The position numbers and the translations under genes are program-made. This document shows, in pieces, positions 52,721 through 61,767 of a stretch of 64,000 nucleotides of DNA. The DNA is from Myxococcales bacterium (GTDB lineage: Bacteria; Myxococcota_A; Bradymonadia; UBA7976; UBA1532): assembly GCA_002731825.1 (NCBI GenBank), contig PCCS01000045.1, forward strand, positions 1 to 64,000, read 5' to 3'. Position 1 is the stretch's first letter, and each line of letters opens with the position of its first letter. A model generated the notes under the pieces. It was given only the letters and a program-made list of their open reading frames with translations, did no database searches and was not told the origin of the DNA.

Positions 52721-54751
52721 TCAAAGCCTTTTCTTTCGGATGACAAGCATCCCCAGAAGAAGAATTAGGTATGACAGGGGCCGATCCGACGAGCCACTGC
52801 TGGTCGTACATGATGCTTGCTCGGAAGGCTTTCGGATCACAAAGTAGCCGCCCTGGCCGGCATCTATGGGGGCTGGACCATTTGGTCTGAAGCCCGAGTC
52901 CAGCTGTTGAGTATCCGTGCCACCCGTTTGTCCACCCGAGCCGTTCACTCCAAAATCGACCGCTTGCATAGGCATCGCATCAGGCCTGGATGGGTCCGGG
53001 GGTTGACCGCCGTTGCCCGCGCCACCGCCCGAGCCTCCAGTCCCACCGCTTCCGCTCCCAGAATTGTCCCGGAAACAGGCGCGGCGGTTATTTCCGTACA
53101 CTTGACAACTCCATCTAACCGGACAGCTGCCGGCGGCCTCGACACATGCCCGACTGCATACGTTTCCAGTGTTAGACCACACACAGTGTCCCTCCGCACA
53201 ATCGCCATCGCTGCTGCACGCATCGCCAAAGGCAGACATGCCGAATGGGCAAGCTCCGAAGACTAAGCCGTAGTCGATACAGGTCGCGCCACCGCATTGC
53301 CCGACTGAGTTCAGATCACACATGGTCGCGCATAGCTCGCCTCCAGCCCGGCCGATGGGTGCGCATATAAGTCCTGGGCTACATCGTCGTCCGCCACTAC
53401 AGTCCTGGCCAGCTGTTGGACCTTGATTGGGCAGGCATGCCCAGGTGGTATCCGTCACGGCCGCACAGCCTGAACCCGCTGGGCATTGACCAAATGGTTC
53501 GCACTCAAGCTGGCACGTGCTCCCTTGCTGGCCTTGTACGCAGATATACCCATCAATACAGCGGTCTTCGATGCCTCCGCAGGCTTGTCCAGGACCAACG
53601 CCTCCAGGGGGTAAACAAATGCCCCGCTCTCCATCGCGGCCCACGCTCAGGCAGTCACCCAAGGGACAATTTCCACCGTTGGGATCGCATGGGCCAGCGC
53701 AGACCGAAGCACCGTTTCGACCGGATAGACAGGCCAAGGATTGGCAATCGAAATCAGACTCACAGGCTACATTATAGCCAGCAGGACCCGGATCCATACA
53801 TACGCCGGTCGTCCCGGGTTCATTGCCTCCGATGCAGAGACCATCACCACAATTGTCGATACCCTGCCTGCAATTTCGTGCGCATCGTGCGGTGTTTGTT
53901 AAAACAAGGCACGTCATATTTGGTCCGCATTGGTCGGATCCAAAGCAATAGTCACCGTCTTCAAAGCCACCGAATGATTCGTCTGAGCAGCCGCCGGCGG
54001 TGGGCGCACAGGTTGTCCCCCCATTATTGAGTTCGAAGCAGTCCCCGTTTTCGGGGCATCCATTGGCACATGGCGTTGTACAGAAACTGCGGTTGTTCTC
54101 AAGTTGCAGACAATAGCCTCCGGCGACACAATCGTTAGAATCGCCGCAATGGTCACACATTTCACCTTCGCGACCGTTGGCTTGGCCGTAGAGAAATCTC
54201 ATACCGCGTTGGTCATCGGGCGATAAATTCCTCAGCCGCGCACTTGTATCAGACCAGTACATTGTTGCGGAGCGATAGAAACTGTGACCAAACCCGAGAG
54301 CATGACCCACTTCGTGAGTGAGCACCCCCTGCACGTCGGAGTTGTCACTGGCCGGGTCTGTACTCCAGGCGAAGTTTTCTTCATTGATAGAGATTCGGGC
54401 ACTTGTGATTCGCCCGAAACGTCGACTCGTTACGGTGACGCCCGCTGCATACCGCCCAAATTCAGCCGGCCACTGATTAAGAAAATCGACAGTGATGTCA
54501 CCGTTGGCATTGACCTCGGCGATATTTAGGTCGATGCCTGGGACATTTCGCCACGATGCAAAACTGGCTCTGATCGCCACCAATTGGTCGGCGAACGGCA
54601 GCTCACCAGACAGGCGGCCAATGGAAAAGTCAGGGGCGTCTCTCCAGCGTGTTGAGTCTCCATCTAAAGTGTCAAATGCCGCAGCAGGCACTGACATGAA
54701 TGCTGTACACACAAAAGCCGAGACAATAACTTTTTTACATGATTCGAACAA
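52721..54751 (-). CDS. Secreted matrixin-type metalloprotease with Cys-rich repeats and MYXO-CTERM-like tail
   Basis: The 676-residue protein has a signal peptide (VPAAAF), then a metzincin domain with HEVGHALGFGH (146-156) and a Met-turn SATM (161-164). From about residue 195 there is a long array of disulfide-type repeats with many Cys pairs (CGD-CVAGGYC and like units). A Gly/Ser-rich spacer leads to a C-terminal Cys-Ser-helix-Arg/Lys tail (SCTTSS, LILLLGMLVIRKKRL) resembling MYXO-CTERM sorting signals. It is probably displayed on or released from the cell surface. Confidence 0.9.
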   Translation of the reverse strand: MFESCKKVIVSAFVCTAFMSVPAAAFDTLDGDSTRWRDAPDFSIGRLSGELPFADQLVAIRASFASWRNVPGIDLNIAEVNANGDITVDFLNQWPAEFGRYAAGVTVTSRRFGRITSARISINEENFAWSTDPASDNSDVQGVLTHEVGHALGFGHSFYRSATMYWSDTSARLRNLSPDDQRGMRFLYGQANGREGEMCDHCGDSNDCVAGGYCLQLENNRSFCTTPCANGCPENGDCFELNNGGTTCAPTAGGCSDESFGGFEDGDYCFGSDQCGPNMTCLVLTNTARCARNCRQGIDNCGDGLCIGGNEPGTTGVCMDPGPAGYNVACESDFDCQSLACLSGRNGASVCAGPCDPNGGNCPLGDCLSVGRDGERGICLPPGGVGPGQACGGIEDRCIDGYICVQGQQGSTCQLECEPFGQCPAGSGCAAVTDTTWACLPNQGPTAGQDCSGGRRCSPGLICAPIGRAGGELCATMCDLNSVGQCGGATCIDYGLVFGACPFGMSAFGDACSSDGDCAEGHCVWSNTGNVCSRACVEAAGSCPVRWSCQVYGNNRRACFRDNSGSGSGGTGGSGGGAGNGGQPPDPSRPDAMPMQAVDFGVNGSGGQTGGTDTQQLDSGFRPNGPAPIDAGQGGYFVIRKPSEQASCTTSSGSSDRPLSYLILLLGMLVIRKKRL

Positions 54752-54919
54752 AGCGACTCATTTTCGTTTAAACATTGAGACCATGACAAGATGACGTTCC
54801 AGGTCAAGCTAGACCATAACCTATCGCGTCCTTTGGGACTACGGTGCTGGAAATTAAAGGACATACAGGTGTTGCAGACCAGCTTGCAAGTTAGACTGGA
54901 ATGGTGGTAGGAGCGGGGC

Positions 54920-55723
54920 ATGTTTAGGTTAATGTGCGCGCTCGTATTTTTATTCTCGGTGGTCGCCTGCGGTGGTGGTCCAAAACCATCGACGTATGCC
55001 GATCACGCGAAGTACACATACGAGCAAGGCGTTGATGCCTTAAACGACGCAAATTACATCGAAGCAACAGAGTTTTTTTCATCGGTTAAAACCAAATATC
55101 CATACAGCCAGTACGCAGCTCTCGCCGAAGTTCGAATTGGTGATACGTATTTCGAGCAAGACCAATATGTTGAAGCCATAGGCGCTTATCGAACGTTTAT
55201 TCGGCGGCGGCCGAATCACGGTGAGGTCGGGTATGCTATGTGGCGTATTGGTCAGGCGTTCTTCGAGCAGCGTCCCAGCGATTTTTTCCTATTACCGCCT
55301 GGTTACGAGCGCGACCGAAGTACAACCAAAGATGCTGTCAGAGCCTATCGGGCTTTTTTACTGAAATTTCCGAAACACAAGTTTGCAGCCGCTGCGGCCA
55401 AGAAACTCAAGACATGCAGAGAGAATTTAGCGGATTTTGAGCTCTATGTGGCCGGCTTCTATTTACGAAATGATCGGGTCCGATCCGCACTCGGACGGCT
55501 TGAAGATGTGGTTTTGAATTTTGATGATGTGCCGAGTCGCTGGCGCAAGGCCAGTCGTTTACTGCTTGATGCCTATCTGACGCTCGGCCAACCTGGTCAG
55601 GACGGCACGATCGACTTGGAAGATGGTCAAATCAAAGCCAAGGCGTTAGTGGAGCGTATCTCTAAAAAGTTCCCCAGCAGTCAACTGAGCCGCGATGCGA
55701 AGAAACGTTTATCACGGCCCTGA
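54920..55723 (+). CDS. bamD: Outer-membrane assembly lipoprotein BamD
   Basis: The 267-residue lipoprotein has a lipobox VVAC (Cys17) and the BamD TPR array: YEQGVDALNDANYIEATEFFSSVKTKYPYSQYAALAEVRIGDTYFEQDQY, PNHGEVGYAMWRIGQAFFEQ, then further helical pairs. BamD is the essential lipoprotein of the BAM complex that inserts beta-barrels. TAGGAG precedes the ATG. The gene end overlaps the end of the convergent PpiC-like gene by 12 bases. Confidence 0.9.
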   Translation: MFRLMCALVFLFSVVACGGGPKPSTYADHAKYTYEQGVDALNDANYIEATEFFSSVKTKYPYSQYAALAEVRIGDTYFEQDQYVEAIGAYRTFIRRRPNHGEVGYAMWRIGQAFFEQRPSDFFLLPPGYERDRSTTKDAVRAYRAFLLKFPKHKFAAAAAKKLKTCRENLADFELYVAGFYLRNDRVRSALGRLEDVVLNFDDVPSRWRKASRLLLDAYLTLGQPGQDGTIDLEDGQIKAKALVERISKKFPSSQLSRDAKKRLSRP

Positions 55724-57286
55724 AATCGTACTTGGCATCCACTTTAGGGCATCGGTTTTCAAGGCCTTTACTGCCTTTGAATCTAGCCGCGGGCGGTGTT
55801 GCCGTGAGTAGTTGTGGAGCCACTTCCTGACAATGCTCGGCGCCTCTCTCTGTCGCCACTGGGCTGTGTAAGCTGCTTTTTCCTCCTCCCAGAGGGGTGT
55901 CGTAGGCACCTCTTTGAAGAGCAGTTTTGCCACAACTAGATCTTGTCTGACCCTTGCGGGGTTACTCACGGGTTGTTCCATCGTCAAATCGAAGATGATT
56001 GGCACAAGGTCTGGTGCCAAGCCGATTGATGGAACATGTTTTTTTGATGTTTTACAGAAACGGCCTGTCGTGCTTTTCCGGATTCGATGTTTTTTTAAGA
56101 ATGCATCGTCGACCCGTGCTGTTTTTTCGAGACCGCGAAGTCGATAAGCAAGAAGTCCTGCCATCCTCTTCGCTGTTGGTAATAAGTTTTCTTTTCGAAG
56201 AACGGCAGCGGCGAGTTCCCGTTGCACACGGCTGTCGTTGAATGTCCGGTTGACCGCTTCACCATGTCCTTCAATCCTATAGAAAACCCAACCATTGGGA
56301 TGCTGTTCGATCGCCGTGACACTGCCTTTGCTCAAAGCGTGCAAATCCGGACGCTTGCTCATCGATACCGACTTGCGTCCGCCTGAGCGCCGGTCGCGTG
56401 GCAATCCATGTTCGGTCACCAGGTCCTTCATGTTGCCTCCATCGATCACCTTTTTTCGGAGGCCCTCTAAGCGTCTCTTTGTGACCGCATCCTTGCTGGC
56501 ATCGGTATTTGCCAGCAACAATCGCCGAATGAATGTGCGGGCAGGCGTCTTAAAAAGCCTCGGATTCGACTCGTAATAGGTTTTCATTGGGGTCTGAAGT
56601 TCTTTTACAGCCTTGTCTATTTCGGGCGCAGTCGGAACTCTCGGGATCCGATAGAGAACAGCATTCAGGCATGTTTTTTCGTCGGTCCAGGCCGTTTTTG
56701 GTCCAACGGCGATGGCCTGGTCGAGTAAGACGTCGGCGAATACCCTGTGTTCGACTAAGTCCGCGGCGACTCGCTTAATATGCTTAAAAGGTGCATTGAA
56801 GCGAGCAACCGCTTGCGCCTCTAGTTTTTCAAGGTCTGCGATGGCGCTCGCCCGAGCCGCTTCGCTCAAGTGCTGGTCTGGTCTTAGACCCAGAGCGGCT
56901 TTTGCCAGGAGGTCTTCCATCATCATGGCCGGCCGGGTCAGCGCTCGTTTATTAAATTGCATCCGAATAACTCGAGTTTCCAGGGCTCGCAGTAGGACTT
57001 TATGTCGTAAGGGAAGACTCTTAAGTGCTGCGAGTGGTGCGGGGTTTCCGGTTTGCCATAACCTCAAAATCATCGTCTCTGATATCGCGGCTTGGTAGTC
57101 TGTTAAGTGCATCGCTACATCACCAAGGCGACCAATCGGCGCACTGGCTTCCGGACTCTTTGGAGCGGCGTGTGTGTCGACGCGTTCGGTCTTGCTGCTT
57201 TGAGTCTCGGTATCAGCTCTACAGCCCATAGCGAGAAAGAGCATCAATAGTAGGACAGCTTTCAATTTGATCGTATGTGCAGACAT
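55712..57286 (-). CDS. PpiC/SurA-like periplasmic peptidyl-prolyl isomerase lipoprotein
   Basis: The 524-residue protein has a lipobox AMGC (Cys22) and a long SurA-like helical N-terminus. A parvulin-like stretch lies near 250-350 (ARTFIRRLLLANTD, GLPRDRRSGGRKSVSMSKR, SKGSVTAIEQHPNGWVFYRIEG), where DRRSGGR recalls the GG...LG loop of rotamases; a second, degenerate copy may follow. It probably acts as an outer-membrane protein chaperone. Convergent with bamD. Confidence 0.82.
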   Translation of the reverse strand: MSAHTIKLKAVLLLMLFLAMGCRADTETQSSKTERVDTHAAPKSPEASAPIGRLGDVAMHLTDYQAAISETMILRLWQTGNPAPLAALKSLPLRHKVLLRALETRVIRMQFNKRALTRPAMMMEDLLAKAALGLRPDQHLSEAARASAIADLEKLEAQAVARFNAPFKHIKRVAADLVEHRVFADVLLDQAIAVGPKTAWTDEKTCLNAVLYRIPRVPTAPEIDKAVKELQTPMKTYYESNPRLFKTPARTFIRRLLLANTDASKDAVTKRRLEGLRKKVIDGGNMKDLVTEHGLPRDRRSGGRKSVSMSKRPDLHALSKGSVTAIEQHPNGWVFYRIEGHGEAVNRTFNDSRVQRELAAAVLRKENLLPTAKRMAGLLAYRLRGLEKTARVDDAFLKKHRIRKSTTGRFCKTSKKHVPSIGLAPDLVPIIFDLTMEQPVSNPARVRQDLVVAKLLFKEVPTTPLWEEEKAAYTAQWRQREAPSIVRKWLHNYSRQHRPRLDSKAVKALKTDALKWMPSTISGP

Positions 57287-57371
57287 GAAATTACTTGTTA
57301 GGCCTTCGGGTCTATGTTATTTCGCCGCCCCCGTCAAACGGGAATGACAACAATACAAAGTGAGAAAAGTT

Positions 57372-57695
57372 ATGGCTACACCTCTGCATACCGTCAAGGA
57401 ACAATTCGGAAGCAAAGAGGCATTGGTTGCCAAACTCGTACCCATCGTGGAGCGAGGAGAGGCTGAATCCGATGCGGACCTATCAGAACGACTGCTTCGA
57501 GTGAGCAATCGGAAACTACTGCGACTCTGGGCGCGCCAAGAAAAGCTATTGGCCGGAGCCGGTTCACGCGACGCGCTGGTCGATAAGGTCGTGTCGGCCA
57601 AATTAGGCCGTGCGGATGCCGACCTCAAAGCCAAGCTACTCGGATACTCAACTGGTCGCCTACTCTCCATGGAATGGGGCCTGGACCGGAAATAA
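57372..57695 (+). CDS. Small helical protein of unknown function
   Basis: From ATG 57372, with GAGAAA seven bases before it, the product is 107 residues of mostly helix with a repeated pattern: GSKEALVAKLVPIVERGEAESDADL and GSRDALVDKVVSAKLGRADADL look like two copies of a roughly 50-residue unit. No signal peptide or Cys. I recognise no family. An in-frame GTG at 57360 is a weaker start. Confidence 0.72.
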   Translation: MATPLHTVKEQFGSKEALVAKLVPIVERGEAESDADLSERLLRVSNRKLLRLWARQEKLLAGAGSRDALVDKVVSAKLGRADADLKAKLLGYSTGRLLSMEWGLDRK

Positions 57696-57778
57696 GGTCC
57701 GATCGTTAAGCGTGCGGCCTGCAGCTGCCGCAGCACACACTTTCTTCGGCTCACAAAATAGCCAGTTAAAATCGAAGT

Positions 57779-57813
57779 AAGACCCTGTCAAATTGTGTAT
57801 TCACAGGGTCTTT
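57779..57813 (+). other. Inverted repeat upstream of carD
   Basis: A perfect 10-bp stem (57779-57788 with 57803-57812) encloses a 14-base loop and is followed by only three T. It could be a weak terminator for the small gene ending at 57695 or a regulatory hairpin ahead of carD. The T tract is too short to be certain. Confidence 0.5.
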
Positions 57814-57980
57814 CCGCAGTTCAACACGGACTTTGCGTACCGTAAGAAGCCGGCAGAGTTTCTGCAGATCCCTTGTCTACATGAAATAAGTCTTCATATC
57901 TGGAATGAAACGGCGTAGGATAGCCGTTCATCTGAGACACGCAGAGCCTAAATAGCTCAACTGCGAAAAAACATCGCGAG

Positions 57981-58475
57981 GTGACTGTGACTACGACTTT
58001 TAACGTCGGTGATATGGCTGTTTATCCCGTTCAAGGGGTAACCGAAATTCTGGGTATTGAAACAATCGAAATCGCCGGAATGAGCAGCCGCTTCTACGTA
58101 CTGCGACGTTTAGACTCGGATGATACGATCAGAGTCCCCGTTTCCAACGTCGAGAGAGTTGGTCTCCGCCGCCTGGTCACAGACGAGGAAATTGCGGAGG
58201 TCATGGATGTTCTCACCGCGGACAAAATCGCGATCGAAGAACCAAATTGGAATCGTAGATACCGCCGCTACGTTGAGAAGATCCAGAGCGGAAGCCTGGC
58301 CGATGTATCACAGGTTCTTCGAGACCTTCATTTGACGCGGTCGGACAAGCAATTGTCCTACGGCGAAAGGCGAGTCTACGAAATGGCGATGGAACTCCTG
58401 GTCCAGGAAGTGTCTGTCGCCCAGAGCAAAACGGCCGATGAAGTTCGAGACTCTGTCGAGCAAATTCTCGGATAG
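57981..58475 (+). CDS. CarD/CdnL-family transcription regulator
   Basis: The 164-residue protein has the N-terminal RNA polymerase-interacting Tudor-like domain (FNVGDMAVYPVQGVTEILG, FYVLRRLDSDDTIRVPVSNVERVGLRRL) and a helical C-terminal domain (NRRYRRYVEKIQSGSLADVSQVLRDLH, LSYGERRVYEMAMELL). CdnL of Myxococcus has the same length. Members bind the polymerase beta subunit and stabilise open promoters, mainly of rRNA and housekeeping genes. Start at 57981 follows GAGGTGA. Confidence 0.95.
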   Translation: MTVTTTFNVGDMAVYPVQGVTEILGIETIEIAGMSSRFYVLRRLDSDDTIRVPVSNVERVGLRRLVTDEEIAEVMDVLTADKIAIEEPNWNRRYRRYVEKIQSGSLADVSQVLRDLHLTRSDKQLSYGERRVYEMAMELLVQEVSVAQSKTADEVRDSVEQILG

Positions 58476-58687
58476 CGCGGCGCAGTCCTAGCCTCAGGCG
58501 CTTGATTCTTACCACGCTCCACACACGCGAGAGATTGAGGCTCTTCTAATGCGTCAATTGATAGCGGTGCAACGCACTCTGTGGTAAATACATTCAGAAT
58601 GTTAAGTGAAGCGGTTCCTGACTTGACACCTCGGGTGAGGGTCATTAAATCGGAAACCCTCGAAAATGTGCCTGAGAGTGGCGATCC

Positions 58688-59035
58688 ATGCGTAGTTTAT
58701 CAGTCCTAACTGTTGTTTTACTTCTGCTCACCAGCATCGGCTGCGGACCGATCACGTCTCAGGGCGTGATTAAGGAAGCACGTCTCGCCATCGATAAGGC
58801 GGAAAAAGAAGGTGCGAAGTTGGGGGCGCCCTATGAGTATTTCGGGGCCCTCGAACGCTATCGAAAGGCGAGAGAAGAACAAGGCTACTCTGATTATCAA
58901 GCAGCCTTCGACCTGGCAAAAGAAGCACTGGCCCTGGCAGAAACAGCCTACGCCAAATCTGTCAATGGTGGTGACCCATTGCAACGAATCGATCCCGAAA
59001 GACGGAAAGCAATCAAGAAAAGGATGGGCAGATGA
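58688..59035 (+). CDS. DUF4398-like lipoprotein
   Basis: A 115-residue lipoprotein with lipobox SIGC (Cys19) and a helical domain of repeated Ala, Glu and Lys (AIDKAEKEGAKLGAPYEYFGALERYRKAREEQGYSDYQAAFDLAKEAL) of the DUF4398 kind. Such proteins often sit beside OmpA-type lipoproteins. The stop overlaps the OmpA gene start as ATGA. Confidence 0.85.
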   Translation: MRSLSVLTVVLLLLTSIGCGPITSQGVIKEARLAIDKAEKEGAKLGAPYEYFGALERYRKAREEQGYSDYQAAFDLAKEALALAETAYAKSVNGGDPLQRIDPERRKAIKKRMGR

Positions 59036-60111
59036 ACGTGGGCGTTTCACACATGTTTAAGCTCTTTGTCCTATCGGCTTTAATCGGGCTGAGTGGTTGC
59101 GTAAAGGGTCAGGTCCTGAGGGCCAAAGTTAAAGATATTGAGGCTAAGCTGGTCGTCGCTAAGAAACCCGCATTGAGATGCGCAGCACGTGATTTTGCGA
59201 AGGCGCGGGCCCATTTAACCTTTACACTGCTGGAGCTGGAGCAGGGGGCTTTGCTTCGGGCCAATGAGCATATGACCATCGCCGAGAAGTCAGCGAAGGT
59301 TGCTCAGGGGATGGCCGGTCGACCGGAATGCGAAGAAGATAAGGATGGTGATGGGATCATCGATACCAAGGACCAGTGTCCTGAGAAGCCGGAAGATTAT
59401 GATGGATTTCAAGATGGCGATGGCTGTCCGGAGGACCAAGATACCGATGGCGATGGCATTCTCGACAGTTTAGACCGATGTCCAAAGGAACCAGAGGACA
59501 AAGACGGCGTCGAAGACGAAGATGGGTGTCCTGACTTGACGAAGGATCGTGACGGCGATGGTCTTTTGGACGAAGTCGATGGGTGTCCAGAGAAACCTGA
59601 AGACAAGGACGGATTTGAGGATGCTGACGGCTGTCCAGACGTCGATAATGACCGGGATAAGATTCCAGACACATTGGACCGTTGCCCTGATGAACCTGAA
59701 GATTACGATAACGATGCCGATGAAGACGGTTGTCCAGACATTTACAAGACGATTGTTATTCGGGAAGATCGAATTGAGCTAAAGCAAAAGATCTTCTTTG
59801 CAACGAATGATGCCAAGATTCTAAGCAAATCATTCGGTTTGCTAGATGAAGTTGCCCAGGCGCTGAAAAGTCGGGCGAAACTGCGAGTCCGGATTGAAGG
59901 ACACACGGACAGTCGGGGCTCTGATCAGTACAATAAATCCCTATCTGAGCGAAGAGCAGCTTCGGTCAAGAGCTATCTGGAAGGCAAGGGGATAGCATCG
60001 GATCGACTGGACGCCGAAGGCTGGGGTGAGGAACGCCCGATCGGTGATAATCGGCATGCTGAAGGTCGCGAGATGAATCGGCGCGTAGAATTCCATATAG
60101 TAGGAAAGTAG
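59032..60111 (+). CDS. OmpA-family lipoprotein with thrombospondin type 3 repeats
   Basis: The 359-residue protein has a lipobox LSGC (Cys23), a DUF4398-like helical segment, then about five TSP3 calcium-binding repeats (102-236: DKDGDGIIDTKDQCP, DGFQDGDGCP, and so on), and an OmpA peptidoglycan-binding domain (243-359) with GHTDSRGSDQYNKSLSERRA. It probably bridges the outer membrane or surface to the cell wall. It is coupled to the upstream lipoprotein. Confidence 0.93.
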   Translation: MNVGVSHMFKLFVLSALIGLSGCVKGQVLRAKVKDIEAKLVVAKKPALRCAARDFAKARAHLTFTLLELEQGALLRANEHMTIAEKSAKVAQGMAGRPECEEDKDGDGIIDTKDQCPEKPEDYDGFQDGDGCPEDQDTDGDGILDSLDRCPKEPEDKDGVEDEDGCPDLTKDRDGDGLLDEVDGCPEKPEDKDGFEDADGCPDVDNDRDKIPDTLDRCPDEPEDYDNDADEDGCPDIYKTIVIREDRIELKQKIFFATNDAKILSKSFGLLDEVAQALKSRAKLRVRIEGHTDSRGSDQYNKSLSERRAASVKSYLEGKGIASDRLDAEGWGEERPIGDNRHAEGREMNRRVEFHIVGK

Positions 60112-60132
60112 TAATTGCTTGGATTCGTGACA

Positions 60133-61767
60133 ATGCGCCGATTCGTAGCCACGGCCTGCTTTGTTCTGACTGCACTTTTGTTGCAGCCGGCCTTTGGGCA
60201 GCGAAATGCTTTCGAAGCTGAATCAGAAATTCAGCGAAAGTTGAGATCTGCACAGCGCGCGTATGACAACCTCGAACTCGAGCGTGCTGAGCGGGCTATT
60301 GATGATGCAGTACGACTCATCGACCGATTTGGTATTGAATCTAGAACAGGCCGTCAGTTGGCGGCACAAGTCTACATGCAGCGCGGTATTCTGGCTTTTG
60401 TTAAGAATCAGGACAGGCGCGCTGCGAAACAAGATTTCCAAAGAGCTCTCGAATATGATGAAAGGGCTCGCCTTGATGAGATGGTGGAGACGCCCAGCCT
60501 AAGGCGGGTTTTTGAGGATGCCCGTCAGGCTAGCAGTGGCCGTTCGCGCGGCCAACAACGGGACCAATACGACAGCGGTCGCGACAATGGAGGCAGTTAT
60601 GGCGCGGCTGCAGCAGGTGCTGCAGGCGCAGCCGCGGGTCAATACCGCAATGACTATGGATCGTCTGGACGTCGGGAGCAGGATCGGACTGACTATAGAC
60701 GAGACGAGCGGAGAGGCGGCCAAGAGAGGCAGCGGCGCGCCCGTTCAGACGACAGGGATTATGACCGGAATGACCGTCGAACAAATGAGTATCGGCCTAG
60801 AGAGGCCCGTGCCGGTCGCCCAGATGCGAGTCGCCGAGATACAGCTGGGGGACGATTTCGAAACGATCGAAGCCGGTCTCGAGCGAGACAGGACAAGCTC
60901 TCCCACCAGGCGCCGAGAAAAGCTGCTAGCGGCGTCGCATTGAAACTGACCGTCAATGTCAGCGATGAAATCTACCGAGATGTTGGTGTTGTTTTCGTTT
61001 ATTTCAACACGGCTCGGACCGACGTACGTCAGAAACTTGAGATGCGACCGGGTCGGGGAAACACTTTTGAGGCGCGGATTCCAAGACATTATATGATCGG
61101 CAGCCAAGTTCGTTACTACTTTCAGGCTGAAGACCGAAGAGATAACCCAATGGCATCTCTCGGCAGTGCCAGCCGACCTTTTCTATTGGAAATTTCAGGG
61201 GATACCTTGGGGGCTTCAGAGTTTGCTTCCGGTTCGAGTTTAGATGGCGATTCTGATGGGGTGAGCGGCGGTGGACGGACGTATTTTAGTTTATCTGCCA
61301 ATATGGGGGCTGGCGTTGGTTGGGTTAAAGAGTTTGCCCAGCCCGTCACACAGAAAGGCGCAAGACTCAAAAAACCAGGCCTCGCACCGACGCCTTTTCA
61401 TACTCTTGTTTCAGCTGACTTTTGGGTATCGAGAAAGATCTCGGTTGGCGGTTTCGCGCGGATACAAATCATCGAGTTTGCTTTTCTCGGTGGTGGCCGC
61501 TTGCAATATAAGCTGAGTCGATCTGGACCCCATGAAACTCGCCTGCGCTTAGGCGGTGGTGTAGGGCATGTGCGTCATTTGGTCAAGCTGGGTAATCGAC
61601 TAGATACAACCCTTGAAGGAATTGGACACATTGCCCTGGGAATGACTTATAGTTACAAGTTCAATGACAGTTTGGGGTTTGTTCTTACTCCTGACTACTT
61701 ACACATGTTTGGTGCATCGCCGAGCTACCACTTAGATGTTAGTTTTGGGCTCGAACTCCTTTTCTAG
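60133..61767 (+). CDS. Secreted protein with helical, low-complexity and beta-barrel regions
   Basis: From ATG 60133 the 544-residue product has a signal peptide (LLQPAFGQ). Residues about 25-125 are TPR-like helices (YDNLELERAERAIDDAV, AKQDFQRALEYDERARL), 135-262 form an Arg/Asp/Gly/Tyr-rich disordered stretch, 265-355 are a beta-sandwich-like segment (LKLTVNVSDEIYRDVGVVFVYFNT) and 365-544 are amphipathic strands ending in Phe, like an outer-membrane barrel. A start at TTG 60115 would add six residues. Function unknown; probably an envelope complex with the two lipoproteins upstream. Confidence 0.8.
   Translation: MRRFVATACFVLTALLLQPAFGQRNAFEAESEIQRKLRSAQRAYDNLELERAERAIDDAVRLIDRFGIESRTGRQLAAQVYMQRGILAFVKNQDRRAAKQDFQRALEYDERARLDEMVETPSLRRVFEDARQASSGRSRGQQRDQYDSGRDNGGSYGAAAAGAAGAAAGQYRNDYGSSGRREQDRTDYRRDERRGGQERQRRARSDDRDYDRNDRRTNEYRPREARAGRPDASRRDTAGGRFRNDRSRSRARQDKLSHQAPRKAASGVALKLTVNVSDEIYRDVGVVFVYFNTARTDVRQKLEMRPGRGNTFEARIPRHYMIGSQVRYYFQAEDRRDNPMASLGSASRPFLLEISGDTLGASEFASGSSLDGDSDGVSGGGRTYFSLSANMGAGVGWVKEFAQPVTQKGARLKKPGLAPTPFHTLVSADFWVSRKISVGGFARIQIIEFAFLGGGRLQYKLSRSGPHETRLRLGGGVGHVRHLVKLGNRLDTTLEGIGHIALGMTYSYKFNDSLGFVLTPDYLHMFGASPSYHLDVSFGLELLF

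Noticed and set aside
53416-54030. Open frame of 204 codons on the plus strand
   Set aside because: It lies opposite the Cys-rich part of the matrixin gene; its His/Arg-rich product is typical of a shadow frame.
57709-57737. GC-rich hairpin after the small gene ending at 57695
   Set aside because: The stem is interrupted and no clean T tract follows, so it cannot be called a terminator with confidence.
60512-60943. Second frame open across the Arg/Asp-rich segment
   Set aside because: The low-complexity sequence keeps more than one frame open; only the main frame continues into the conserved flanking regions.
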